Notes under the pieces: model-generated
Told to the model about the DNA's origin: nothing
What the model saw: the letters and a program-made list of their open reading frames with translations, nothing else
Databases searched by the model: none
DNA from: Pipra filicauda
Lineage: Eukaryota > Chordata > Aves > Passeriformes > Pipridae
Assembly (NCBI RefSeq): GCF_003945595.2
Contig: NW_024104378.1
Location: 1,674,489-1,738,488, forward strand
Direction of reading: 5' to 3'
Length of the DNA stretch: 64,000 bases
Program-made: the position numbers and the translations under genes
Shown: positions 55,701 to 64,000 of the stretch, one piece after another
Position numbering within the stretch: position 1 is the stretch's first letter
How the letters are laid out: each line of letters starts with the position of its first letter

Positions 55701-58700
55701 ACCACTTATTTTCTTCCCGAGTTCATGTGAGAACTGAAAGGGTCTTGACATCATTAACCCAACTGTGTTATCTTGTAGACTGTTGAGGTTTTCTTAAATT
55801 CTGCTGTAAACTGACAACTTTTGTCCTGTTTCATTAAAACTTTTTTAATAGCATATCTGCCTTCCTCTTGTTTGTGATAGGTGAAGGAGTCCAGACTAAG
55901 ATGTTTACTGTTGATGTGGATACTCCTCTGCTATGGTGGATTGTTTTGGAGTGGTGAAGAAAGCAATCCTTGTTCTGCTAACCAAAACTTTTGTTTAGTG
56001 TCTTAGTGTGAAAGCTTCAGTGCTTGATTCTGTCTATAAAAGCATCAAATACCTGGTGTGAGCCAAAACTTCTGATTGCATTCAACACTTCTGTTGTAAA
56101 TAACTGATATTTTATTTGTAGGTTCATCCAAATGAACTGACAAATGGTGTCATAAATGCTGCATTCATGCTTCTATTTAAAGATCTCATCAAACTTTTTG
56201 CTTGCTACAATGATGGGGTTATTAACTTACTAGGTAAGTAACCTTGAGTCTTTATCTTACATACCACAAGTGTGTGAATGACAAGTTTCCTATCTGCTTC
56301 AGATTTTTTTACTTAGCTTACATGAAGACTACATTTTTCTTGACTGTTCTGTTCTGTTCTGAAATGAGACAATTTTAAGCTATAACCTCTTACATTAGTG
56401 TTCATCTGAGGCTGGATTGTCACATGCCTTTAAAATTGTGCAGATGTATACTTGAAGACACTGACCATCTCTGTGCTTAAATGAATGTACAGTGCTATGC
56501 AAGCATGCGTAATATGTCCTGCAAAGTTAGCAGCCTTTGCATTTTTAAGATGCCAGCATTCCTCTGTTATATATCACAGAATCAATTAGGTTTGAAAAGA
56601 CCTCTGAGATCATCAAGTCCAACCTATGACCGAAAACCACCATGTCAAGCAGACCACGGCACTGCATGCCACATCCAGTCTTTCATTAAACACCTCCAGG
56701 GATGGTGACTCCACCACCTCCCTGGGCAGCCCGTTCCAATGTCTAACCACTCTTTCTGTGAAGAATTTCTTCTTAATGTCCAACCCAAACTTACCCTGGT
56801 GCAGCTTAAGACTGTGTCCTCTTGCCTGTTGCTGATTGCCCCCACCAGGCTACAGCCTCCTTTCAGGTAGTTGTAGAGAGTGATAATGCTGTGTGGTAGC
56901 CTTGTATGAAGTAATGTACTCCTTAATAACATTCCTTATCTGTCTGAAAGCATGACTGCCAAAACTGGAACTCCTCCAGAACCCTACCTACCATCAGCTT
57001 ACAAAGCGTATAGGAGGCTGTGAGCATGTTCTGAAGCTCAGGCAGTCTGGTGTGATCATCAAAATGAAACACTTTAAGCTGTCCCTGTAGAAGGCTTTCT
57101 TATGATGTCTAAATCCAGGGGTAGTTGTAAACTGCAGGAAACATAACTGACCCTGTAGAAAATGAGCTTCAACTGTTAAAATTTGTGAGCACTGCAGCTG
57201 GTCTATAAAGACAGCTAAAAACTCAGATTGCTTGGTCAACATGACTGACCTAAAACTGTCTGCAACTAGAACAGGAAGAAACAGGCATTATAGCAGTGTT
57301 ACAGTGACTGAACAGGCAAAAAGATGTTCCTGAGCTGTAAAGCTCAATATCTTCTTTATCCATGTTTCAGTGCTTTCTGGTGGTTTCATAAAAGTAAATC
57401 CCATGTGTTTAGACTGAAACTGTAGGCATGGGAAGCTTATGGAGCATATACAAATGTGTTGGGCATAAAAATTCAATTAGACAAGTAGACAATTTCACTG
57501 TCTACTGCTACTTAAAGTGTAAGTTCAGGTTGAAATATGTGGCAGCTGTGTTTAATAATGGCCACAAATGAAGTTTAGAGAGCTACTTAAGTGAAAAAGG
57601 TAATGTTCTTTGGACTGAAGGCAGTGTGGAAGAGGATATAATATATGTATAAGTATCCTTAATTATTTTGAGCTTTAAGTTTGGTAGCTACATCACCTGC
57701 TTTTTAATCTTTAAGTAAATGGTTTACATCACATGCAATGCTGTGGCTGGTTTGGGTGCAATTTTATGGTCTGTACAATTCTTTAGCAGCTCAGCAAGCC
57801 CAGCTTCTAAATTCTACTAAGGACTAGGAATGCCACTAAATTAGTGTCCAAGTAGAAAAATGTTAATGTAGTGCCATATTCTTGAAACGTGATTTTTCTG
57901 AGAACTAAAGTTACTGATGAATGCAGACCTAATGTAAGACTTCTTAACTGAAATTTGTCAAATTATTTCTGTAGAGAAATTTTTTGAAATGAAAAAGGGA
58001 CAATGTAAAGATGCTCTTGAAATCTACAAACGATTTCTAACTCGAATGACCAGAGTATCAGAGTTTCTTAAAGTTGCAGAGGTAAGTGACTTCCCATCTT
58101 CTGGAGTCTGGCACTTAAATATTTTGTGAATTTTTTAGCACCAATATAAAATATTAATTGCACTTGTTAAGCATCTGTTTCAATGTGTATAAATGTATAA
58201 AAGTCCTTGAATCTGCTTGTTCAACTCTTCTTGAAGTAGTTAAGTCCTGATTAGGATGTCCATGTGTCTCTATGGTGCAGCCAGCCTCAACTTTCCTGAT
58301 TAACGTAAGAGATGACATGATTTCAAACGTACCAATGTTTCTGAGAAATGCTGTAATAAATGCATACTTCTAGGACAGGGTTGAGCATTAGAGGAAGATA
58401 TAGCAATTAGTAATAAAAGCATAATTATTTTGTGAGTCTGTTTTTTTTAGTCTTTGCAGCCAACATCTAATTAAGTGGAATGTGAGATTTTCTGGTTTTG
58501 TTCCTTGTTATCATCCTCTTATGTGGATAATAGGAATATTACATGGTTAATTAACTCCTTTGCTGGGTTCTCATTTGTAGTAGTTGGCTCTTTGGCAGAG
58601 CATGCACATTTGCCATGTTTCGTACTTCATCGTAATGGACAGTAGTAATGAGCTGAATAAAAAGTTTGTTTCTTTGCTAATTTACTTATCTCTGAAGGCC

Positions 58701-61700
58701 TGATAGATTCCCTAGTGACTTGCACTGTCAGATATGAGTATTGAATCTGAGGGAGTAAAGTACAGTAGAGACATAGGTCAGCTTTGCTGGACAGAGGTTA
58801 TAATGACTGTACTTCAGGATTACCACGTGCAGTGGAGCTTGCTGTTCTGCAAAAGCCAAACCAACAGTCACTCTGAAGAACCAGAGTGCAGCAACAGGGC
58901 AATTAATAGAAGATTTGCTGACTTAGACCCTAACTTGTTTTATTGGAAATGCTAGCAGAGAATGGCAGAACAAACGAGTCACTTGAGCTTTAGCATTTTT
59001 TTGAAGTGATGTCTTCTAGGTTTTTCTCACTGACTGAATTTCAGAAAACTTCATTAGGATAGGCAGGTATCTGGATAGTCTGTGTTTAGCAGTTCACTAC
59101 TGCTGTCCTCTGAGACAACAGGGTATTGCAGTATGGAGTATGAACTTAACCTGTGTGAAATAGAGCTCCATTTATTAATAGTTTTATTTTAAATGGATAT
59201 TTAATTTGTGGGAGGGGGGAAAAGACTGATGCAGGTTGTTGGAGGTAGCTACTGGGAAGACGAACATTGCTTTCTAAATTTGTAGTATTTTTCTGAAGAC
59301 AGAGGGTGTTATAGCTTGAAGAGCAGTTCTACTCAAAATTAATGCCTGCTGCAGTGGAATAATACACTTAAATTTTCCCTTTACTCTTTTATATCCACAG
59401 CAAGTTGGAATTGACAAAGGTGATATCCCTGATCTTACGCAGGTAAGCTTCTCTTGTAGTGTTTTTGGATCTGTGTAATAACTAAAAGTTATGTAATTTG
59501 AAGCACACCAGGAATATAAATGTTGGTAGGAAGTTATAGCACCTAACATGCTGGAGCTGCTGGTCCATTTTCAGTATCACTTGCAAAGTTGGGTGCCTGG
59601 CTTTGAGTTTAATGTGGAAAGGATATTTACTTAGAGGAAGAGGTCCATACTGAAGAATTCACCTGTGGCAGTTTTGATGCCAATAAAATTGGAACAGAAA
59701 AGCAGCCCTAACTGCTTAATGGTTGTAAACTCCAAGTGTTCATATAGTTTTTGTTATGTAGTTTTTGAAAGCTTCTTGAAAGCCTGGTTTAAATCAGCAT
59801 CAGAATAGTGGCTCTTTTGGTTAAAAAGCCACTTAAAAATTCTGAAAGTAAGACATTATGAGGGGGTGGAGAGTTTTAATCTTTATAGATTTCAGATATT
59901 ATGAGGCTATGAAGTCTGGCCACTCTTTCGGCAGAGGAAAGTAGTGTGTGGAATACTAGACCACATTCTGAAATAGCTGATGTAGTATATTCACCTAACC
60001 CTGTGCCTCAGGGGCTCTTTTTTTAACACAGTCCAGTCCTTAAAACCAGAAGAATTCACCTTAAACTCAGTTAATGAAATAGGCTGTATAAATTTCTGTG
60101 GCACTTCTGTCTGCTTCTGCTTGCACCAGCCTGCTCTGCACTGTCAGTGCCACACTTGTTCAGCAGCACCTTAGTTACTGCTACCAGATGGTCCCTTTCA
60201 CCCCATGAACCAATACTTTAAAACAGAATAGTTCTTTTGGAAGGGGGGGATCTGCAATGATGCAACTGCCTGACCACTTCAGTGGTCTTCTCAGGTAGTC
60301 CCTCATAACTGTATTCTCCCAAAGGCTGCTTGGGACTCTCACTTATTAAGGCTAATCTGCAACATGCTGTAGCTTGTGTCTAAGACCTAGGCTGCGTATT
60401 TCAGTGATAAATAAATAAAAGGTGAATAATAAAACTGAATTTCAGTTAATAACTAATACATAATTTGTATGTAGTATCAACTTAGGTATACTAAATTCTT
60501 ATAGCAAACCATGGCAGTAGTCAGTAGTATTCTGCAAGAAGTTAGTTGTGTTGATACTCAATATGTGTACATACTCTCTAAATGCAAACAAGTGGCACAA
60601 AAGTGTAATTCAAGTTGACAGTTGTCATTTTTGGACTTTGGCTGCAAAGTTTTGAAGGCTAAGGAGGCATCTTGGCAGTTAAAGATCTTGTCTCATTTTT
60701 ATTTACTAGCTGTTCTAAAAGTGTGACAGTTTTGCCCCTAATAGCTAGTGAGGAACTCATATCTAAGATTCTAGCATGATGCTGACTGATAGATGTTGAA
60801 GCAGTATTTAGAAGAAATTAAGCAATGCTCAGTTTTGCAAATTTGGATGCTGGATAGTATTTACTTCCCTAATTGTTGCCTCTGGGTAGAAATTTTCTGA
60901 AGCTTCCTCTCTCTGTTTGATGGATAAGTTTTTATTACCTTGTTGGCTTTTAAGAAGCCTGTGAATAATATGTTGGAAAGCTATTTAAAGTGTCTAGAGG
61001 TAACTGGTAACAGGAAGTCATGGACTTTTTTTTTTTTTTTGAAACATAGATTATCCTTACATGTTTAAGTAGCACAACTTCTATCTTACACTGCAGCCTT
61101 TTTGAATATGTAGAAGTCTGAATCTCTCTGGATTTTTTTAGTTTGTTTTACCTTTGTTCTTCTTTTTCTTGCTGCTGGAGAATTCTTATAACTAAGTCAC
61201 TTATGTTTAACCAATTCTTTATTATGCTCCAATGAACTGAAAATTAATAAATGCACCTATAAAAGCAACAAGGTCAAGATGTTTCTGCATTGCACATGTA
61301 CGTGGGAAATATTTAAACTCAATCTGTCATTTAAGACTATTTTGAGCATTTTAAATTTCTACATGTGTTAAGTTACTGAGTTTAGTGCCAAAATTAATAT
61401 GCAGACACTGCAAGTACACTTGACTGTGCATTAGTACTAGCAGGTAATAAGCATCCTGAAATATCTGATTCATCCAGCCAGCTGGCTTTTCAGCATAGGA
61501 GCAGCAAATAGTCTGTTTTCAAGCATTGCAAACTGAGTTGTTTGATGAATATGTCTGCCCTGAAATTAAAGATGTTATTTATGAAAAACACCATAGGTAT
61601 TGCTGTCAGGAATTGTGGTTGCTCTCAAAGAGACTGATAAAGAGAATTCCCTGTTTAGAGATGTACCACTGATGAACTCGCAACCCTGATGAAATATTTG

Positions 61701-64000
61701 ACTATTATATGCTACTGTATCTCTCAAGAGTTTCCTCTCTGCTTATTGATCTTGTAGGAGTCTACTTACCCGGACTCCATTTTTATACTGGAGTAGCTAA
61801 GCCTAGTGTGCATTTATGGCTACTTTTTCTATCTGCTATTGTAACACCAAGTGCATGCCTCAGGGTGTTGGCTGACCACAAAGAGGTTGCTTAAAATAAA
61901 ACCTAAGACCAGGGAGGCTTGAAAAAGCTTAGTTTTTTTATAGATTTCTAAAATAGTAATCTTTCTGCATTTTGAGCTAGCTGCACAGTAACCTGTGCCA
62001 GGCTACCATTTTGAGAAGAAACACCCGTGAGGTTTTGTGATGATGGGAGTCTCGAACCAAAGGTAGCTGCTTCTGGGGACATTGAGGAGGACTTTTTGTT
62101 TTGTTTAGGCTGCAAATGCTGTCTGATTCTCTGGTCTTGAAGGAGGTGTTGGAGTTCTGACTGAAAGCAAAACTCAAAGTGTGACCTTGAATCTATTACT
62201 CTTAAAATTAACCCTGTGGGTGCCTGTGCTGTTGTCAATGTTTAGCACTGATTTAAAGCATGATGAGCAGTACATCCTGGATTTAAGCTTCAGGCGCTGT
62301 GCAGTGGAGGTAAATGTTTTCTCTCTGCAAATCTGGACACAGTATTATCTTTCTAAAAACTGCCTTTGCCTGAATATTTCTAGCATAAAAATCCACTATT
62401 TCCACAGTGATGTAAATAAAACAACAGCATGAGCGTGAACATGGTGGACTTCAGGGAGGCTGGTGCTGGATGTCAAAGTATGGTCAGGTTAATGCAATAC
62501 ATTTAGGTGTGTATCTTTCTCTTTGCTTTCAAGGCTCCTAGCAGTCTCATGGAGACCCTTGAGCAACATCTAAACTCACTGGAAGGAAAAAAACCTGGCA
62601 ACAAGTAGGTATATATGTTGTACCATGTATTTAGGCATAATAGTGACAATGTGAGATTAGTTGATGTTTAGGTTTGCCTCCTCTAATCTCCTTTTGTTAC
62701 TTCTCTAGAAAATAAGAAAGATTAGGCTTTTCCTTTCCCTTAAAAAGTCCTCTTAATGGCAACCTTTTTTAATTACGGGGGGTGGGGGGAACACGCAGAA
62801 GAAGTAAGACACTTTCCAAAAAGAAGTAAAATTACCTGAGGAAAACTCTTAGAAGGAGCTGGGGTTTTGCCTGCTGCTAAGGTTTTTATCATCAAAATCT
62901 ATTTGTTTTCTAATGGTTTTGCATCTTCTCACTAGATACTTGTCATGGCTAAGTCTAGGAAGGATTAAGCTAAACCTGTGTTTTCTCTTTTACTGTTGCT
63001 TTCCTTGTGATTTAGTGAAGGGTAAGTACATATGTTTACATATCACTTGCATGCATGCATGATTGTATGGGTTTTTTTAAGATGGCTTGAAAACTTTATA
63101 GAAATAGATATTTTCTTTAAAATGAGCTAACCTGTTCCTTGTTTTTTTATGTAGTCATTAGGTTATTTTTTGTCATTTCTAATTTTTTGTCATCTTCTAA
63201 TCAGTTCTACAGCTCATAGGACTTACCCAATTCGAGTAACTTATAGGATGGATGATAGTTCAATACTAGTGAAGTTTTATCTCTAATGCCTCCTTTCATC
63301 TATTAGATCAAAGCAGCTCTAAAAATATGTAGCAGTATTTTGGTGCCTCATAATAATGAAATCAAACAAACGCACTGACATACATTTGAACTTACAATTG
63401 AAGCTCTGTCAGTTATTGTTAGTGTGATTTTTGTGCATGTGGAATAACTTTCAGCTTGAACTTTCCAACTCACTGTTTTCATACTTTTAAATACTGTTAT
63501 TTTCAAGTAACTTTGACTTTCTTTAAAAGAACAGTAGGCTGAAAACTTGCTGACACATCCTCAGAAGACTTATGTTAGATAACTGCTTCAGTATTGGTGG
63601 TGTTCTGCTGCTGTTGCATGGGTTTATAATGTGGTGACATCTTGCCCCAGTATCTCTTTTCTACTGGCTCCTGTAGGCCCCAGAGCAAGACATTTGCATG
63701 CATCTCTGCCTTTCCCCATTTAGTAGAGCTTATTTAAAAGGCAGAATAATCTTGTGGTATCAGTTAGCTTAAAAGATTTGTTTAAGATTTGAAGTAAAAT
63801 TTGCATTTCTTGTCTAAAGCGGCACATGGACTTCTGAAAAATGGAGAGGGCATGCAATTGTAGAGATTTTCAGAAAGCTTTCATGCTTAGTTTTTGGGGT
63901 TTTTATGGGAGTTTTGATGACCAGAAACATAGTTTCCAAAACTGTACTTATCTGAAACACCCCCCCTCCGCTTTTTTTTTTCCTAGATCTGGAGCTCCTT
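31595..64000 (+). CDS. SNAP91: Clathrin coat assembly protein AP180 (spliced, 5' part only)
   Basis: Spliced coding sequence over eleven segments: 31595-31724, 50210-50352, 51372-51447, 53279-53381, 54895-54988, 56122-56233, 57975-58081, 59401-59442, 62534-62604, 63016-63021 and 63987-64000 (cut by the window edge). The joined 898 bases stay in one frame. AP180 binds PtdIns(4,5)P2 at the presynaptic membrane through its N-terminal ANTH domain, recruits clathrin and AP-2 through its tail, and helps retrieve synaptobrevin/VAMP2 during synaptic vesicle endocytosis (family knowledge). Seen here: residues 1-289 make a complete ANTH domain, with the basic lipid-binding set K28, K38, K40 and H41, and with L219 and M244 at positions that bind the VAMP SNARE in the paralogue CALM. 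SNAP91 is preferred over PICALM because diagnostic residues follow AP180: T5, A11, QATNETN, HGNE and KSGSHG, where CALM has S5, T11, QCTNEMN, YGNE and KSGLQG. Only about a third of the roughly 900-residue protein is present. Confidence 0.97.
33174..33233. repeat. TA/CATA microsatellite
   Basis: About 60 bases of alternating TATATA, CATATA and CACACA units in the first coding intron. Imperfect, probably polymorphic. Confidence 0.9.
37880..38340 (+). mobile_element. Avian interspersed repeat, probably LTR-retrotransposon derived
   Basis: It includes GGCTGGCCTCTGTGAGAAGA, GTGCCAGACACAGCCAGCTC, GCTGGAGCAGATATCCCCTG and CAGCCTGTGGAAGAGACC. These phrases recur in many avian genomes in a repeat with a transcript-like, purine-rich middle and serial GGAGCAGATATCC/CTGCAGCCYGTGG units; here one clear unit remains. 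An open frame of 120 codons (37927-38289) runs through it and is probably a by-product. Family assignment is from memory and the edges are approximate. Confidence 0.55.
50210..50352 (+). CDS. SNAP91: SNAP91 coding exon, ANTH residues 44-91
   Basis: The exon is 143 bases. The acceptor is CTTCTACAG at 50209 and the donor GAG/GTAACA at 50353. It completes Tyr44, split after its first base, and ends in phase 0. The translation includes [20 protein letters not shown] and [17 protein letters not shown], which are core ANTH helices. The HGNE ending matches AP180 and not CALM. Confidence 0.96.
50353..51371 (+). other. SNAP91 intron (1.0 kb)
   Basis: Unique AT-rich sequence between GTAACA and TTGCAG, in phase 0. 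I see no repeat or RNA gene in it. Confidence 0.9.
51372..51447 (+). CDS. SNAP91: SNAP91 coding exon, ANTH residues 92-116
   Basis: The exon is 76 bases, between acceptor TGTTGCAG (51371) and donor CATG/GTAAGC (51448). It encodes [18 protein letters not shown] and DKSGSH, and ends one base into Gly117. A longer open reading frame runs through it from 51222, but the splice sites and conserved residues fix the exon edges. Confidence 0.96.
51448..53278 (+). other. SNAP91 intron (1.8 kb)
   Basis: GTAAGC to TTTTGCAG. Unique AT-rich sequence with nothing recognisable. Confidence 0.9.
53279..53381 (+). CDS. SNAP91: SNAP91 coding exon, ANTH residues 117-150
   Basis: The exon is 103 bases, with acceptor TTTTTTGCAG (53278) and donor AAAGG/GTAAGC (53382). 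It encodes [20 protein letters not shown] followed by [14 protein letters not shown], and ends two bases into Gly151. The [15 protein letters not shown] block is among the most conserved in the AP180/CALM family. Confidence 0.96.
53382..54894 (+). other. SNAP91 intron (1.5 kb)
   Basis: GTAAGC to CTCTTGCAG. It contains a short A-run at about 53876-53887 and otherwise unique sequence. Confidence 0.9.
54895..54988 (+). CDS. SNAP91: SNAP91 coding exon, ANTH residues 151-182
   Basis: The exon is 94 bases, with acceptor CCTCTTGCAG (54894) and donor GAT/GTATGT (54989). The translation runs [31 protein letters not shown]. As I recall the mammalian protein, it has Asp-Gly where this one has Glu-Gly, and Gly where this one has Glu before the IDALL block. 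Both look like ordinary drift. Confidence 0.95.
54989..56121 (+). other. SNAP91 intron (1.1 kb)
   Basis: GTATGT to ATTTGTAG, in phase 0. Nothing recognisable. Confidence 0.9.
56122..56233 (+). CDS. SNAP91: SNAP91 coding exon, ANTH residues 183-219
   Basis: The exon is 112 bases, with acceptor TTATTTGTAG (56121) and donor CTAG/GTAAGT (56234). It encodes [20 protein letters not shown] and [17 protein letters not shown]. It ends at Leu219, the position equivalent to CALM Leu219 in the VAMP-binding surface, plus one base of Glu220. Confidence 0.96.
56234..57974 (+). other. SNAP91 intron (1.7 kb) with a CR1 insertion
   Basis: GTAAGT to TTTCTGTAG. It holds a three-unit GTTCT repeat near 56345-56360 and a reverse-oriented CR1 3' end at 56574-56900. 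The remainder is unique. Confidence 0.9.
56574..56900 (-). mobile_element. CR1 retrotransposon 3' end in SNAP91 intron
   Basis: Inverted CR1 tail: CACAGAATCAATTAGGTTTG, then ATCATCAAGTCCAACC, CCACATCCAGTCTTTCATTA and CCTGGGCAGCCCGTTCCAAT. The end of ORF2 is recognisable but broken. It lies antisense to SNAP91, 341 bases after an exon, and leaves the splice sites untouched. Confidence 0.9.
57975..58081 (+). CDS. SNAP91: SNAP91 coding exon, ANTH residues 220-255
   Basis: The exon is 107 bases, with acceptor TTTCTGTAG (57974) and donor GCAGAG/GTAAGT (58082). It encodes [20 protein letters not shown] and [16 protein letters not shown]. Met244 falls where CALM uses Met244 for VAMP binding. The exon ends in phase 0. 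Confidence 0.96.
58082..59400 (+). other. SNAP91 intron (1.3 kb)
   Basis: GTAAGT to ATCCACAG, in phase 0. AT-rich unique sequence with no repeat recognised. Confidence 0.9.
59401..59442 (+). CDS. SNAP91: SNAP91 coding exon, residues 256-269
   Basis: A short 42-base exon with acceptor ATATCCACAG (59400) and donor ACGCAG/GTAAGC (59443). It encodes [14 protein letters not shown], conserved in AP180 and CALM near the end of the ANTH fold. It is phase 0 on both sides, so skipping it would remove 14 residues without a frameshift. Confidence 0.96.
59443..62533 (+). other. SNAP91 intron (3.1 kb)
   Basis: GTAAGC to CTTTCAAG, in phase 0. It contains a T15 run at 61026-61040 and otherwise unique AT-rich sequence. 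Confidence 0.9.
61026..61040. repeat. T15 homopolymer
   Basis: Fifteen T bases inside a SNAP91 intron. Confidence 0.9.
62534..62604 (+). CDS. SNAP91: SNAP91 coding exon, residues 270-292, end of ANTH domain
   Basis: The exon is 71 bases. The acceptor is the less usual AAG form (GCTTTCAAG at 62533) and the donor is AACAA/GTAGGT (62605). It encodes [20 protein letters not shown] then PGN, with two bases of residue 293. The donor sequence itself carries an in-frame TAG one codon past the exon, so retained intron would stop translation at once. Confidence 0.93.
62605..63015 (+). other. SNAP91 intron upstream of the microexon (411 bases)
   Basis: The donor is GTAGGT, with a stop in frame. The last 40 bases are T/C-rich with TCTTT elements and a TGC at 62997-62999, features typical of PTBP1- and SRRM4-regulated microexon acceptors (family knowledge, not shown here). 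Confidence 0.85.
62984..63015 (+). promoter_or_regulatory. Microexon 3' splice-site control region
   Basis: A pyrimidine-rich run with TCTCTTTT and CTTTCC, a TGC at 62997-62999 (17 bases before the exon at its last base) and a TTTAG acceptor. UGC between pyrimidine tract and acceptor is the signature of SRRM4/nSR100-dependent microexons. The functional role is inferred. Confidence 0.5.
63016..63021 (+). CDS. SNAP91: SNAP91 6-base microexon (residues 293-294 and part of 295)
   Basis: The exon is TGAAGG, between acceptor TTGTGATTTAG (63015) and a strong donor GTAAGT (63022). Joining AA from the preceding exon, this microexon and A from the next gives Asn-Glu-Gly, followed by Ser-Gly-Ala-Pro. 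This reproduces the PGNNEGSGAP stretch known in AP180. Skipping leaves the frame intact but reads Lys instead. The exact fit of frame, family sequence and both splice sites makes the call firm despite the size. It lies too deep between strong introns to be seen as an open reading frame. Confidence 0.88.
63022..63986 (+). other. SNAP91 intron downstream of the microexon (965 bases)
   Basis: GTAAGT to a long T-tract with CCTAG. It begins with a cluster of RBFOX-type sites at 63048-63061; the rest is AT-rich and unremarkable. Confidence 0.85.
63048..63061 (+). promoter_or_regulatory. Triple overlapping TGCATG (RBFOX) splicing enhancer candidate
   Basis: TGCATG occurs at 63048-63053, 63052-63057 and 63056-63061, starting 27 bases after the microexon. 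RBFOX proteins bind (U)GCAUG, and sites just downstream of an alternative exon usually promote its inclusion (established). Its action on this exon is inferred from position. Confidence 0.6.
63987..64000 (+). CDS. SNAP91: SNAP91 coding exon, 5' fragment at window edge
   Basis: The acceptor is a long T-tract ending TTCCTAG (63986). The 14 visible bases complete Gly295 and read Ser-Gly-Ala-Pro, as expected for the start of the AP180 tail. The exon continues outside the window. Confidence 0.9.

Noticed and set aside
31595..64000. PICALM (CALM) as the identity of the gene
   Set aside because: The paralogue shares the ANTH fold, but the variable positions (T5, A11, QATNETN, HGNE, KSGSHG, NNEGSGAP) agree with AP180.
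1..64000. CRISPR arrays, tRNA, rRNA or bacterial mobile systems
   Set aside because: No regularly spaced repeats, no cloverleaf with tRNA box sequences and no rRNA segments were noticed; the context is a vertebrate genome.

Overview
This is a window of vertebrate nuclear DNA, almost certainly from a bird. It is AT-rich and intron-rich. Its recognisable interspersed repeats are 3' ends of CR1 retrotransposons, with the ATTCTATGAT-type tail and the block that encodes the end of ORF2. It also carries fragments resembling avian endogenous-retrovirus LTR families. There are no bacterial features, no CRISPR array and no operon.

Layout: bases 1 to about 30,430 are upstream intergenic DNA. I recognise no protein-coding gene there, only three CR1 pieces (one containing a collapsed LTR), homopolymer runs and AT-rich stretches. 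Bases about 30,437-31,640 form a strong CpG island, the promoter of the one gene I can identify. From 31,595 to the right edge the window holds the 5' part of SNAP91 (AP180/F1-20), the neuronal clathrin-coat assembly protein, on the + strand. Ten complete coding exons and the first 14 bases of an eleventh were joined by eye. All boundaries are GT-AG and the frame is continuous from the ATG to the window edge (898 coding bases). They encode the whole ANTH domain (about residues 1-289) and the start of the unstructured clathrin/AP-2-binding region; the rest of the gene lies beyond the window. The first coding intron is 18.5 kb and contains an avian interspersed repeat. Intron 7 holds another CR1.

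The most interesting signal is a 6-base microexon (63016-63021) between the ANTH domain and the tail. It preserves frame and swaps one Lys for Asn-Glu-Gly. It has a UGC motif and pyrimidine tract just upstream, and three overlapping TGCATG (RBFOX) sites 27 bases downstream. That arrangement is expected of a neuron-specific microexon. A second point of note is that the donor just before it carries an in-frame stop, so intron retention would yield an ANTH-only protein.

Limits: identifications come from reading translations and recalling families, without database searches. The non-coding first exon and the transcription start are not settled, and repeat edges are approximate.
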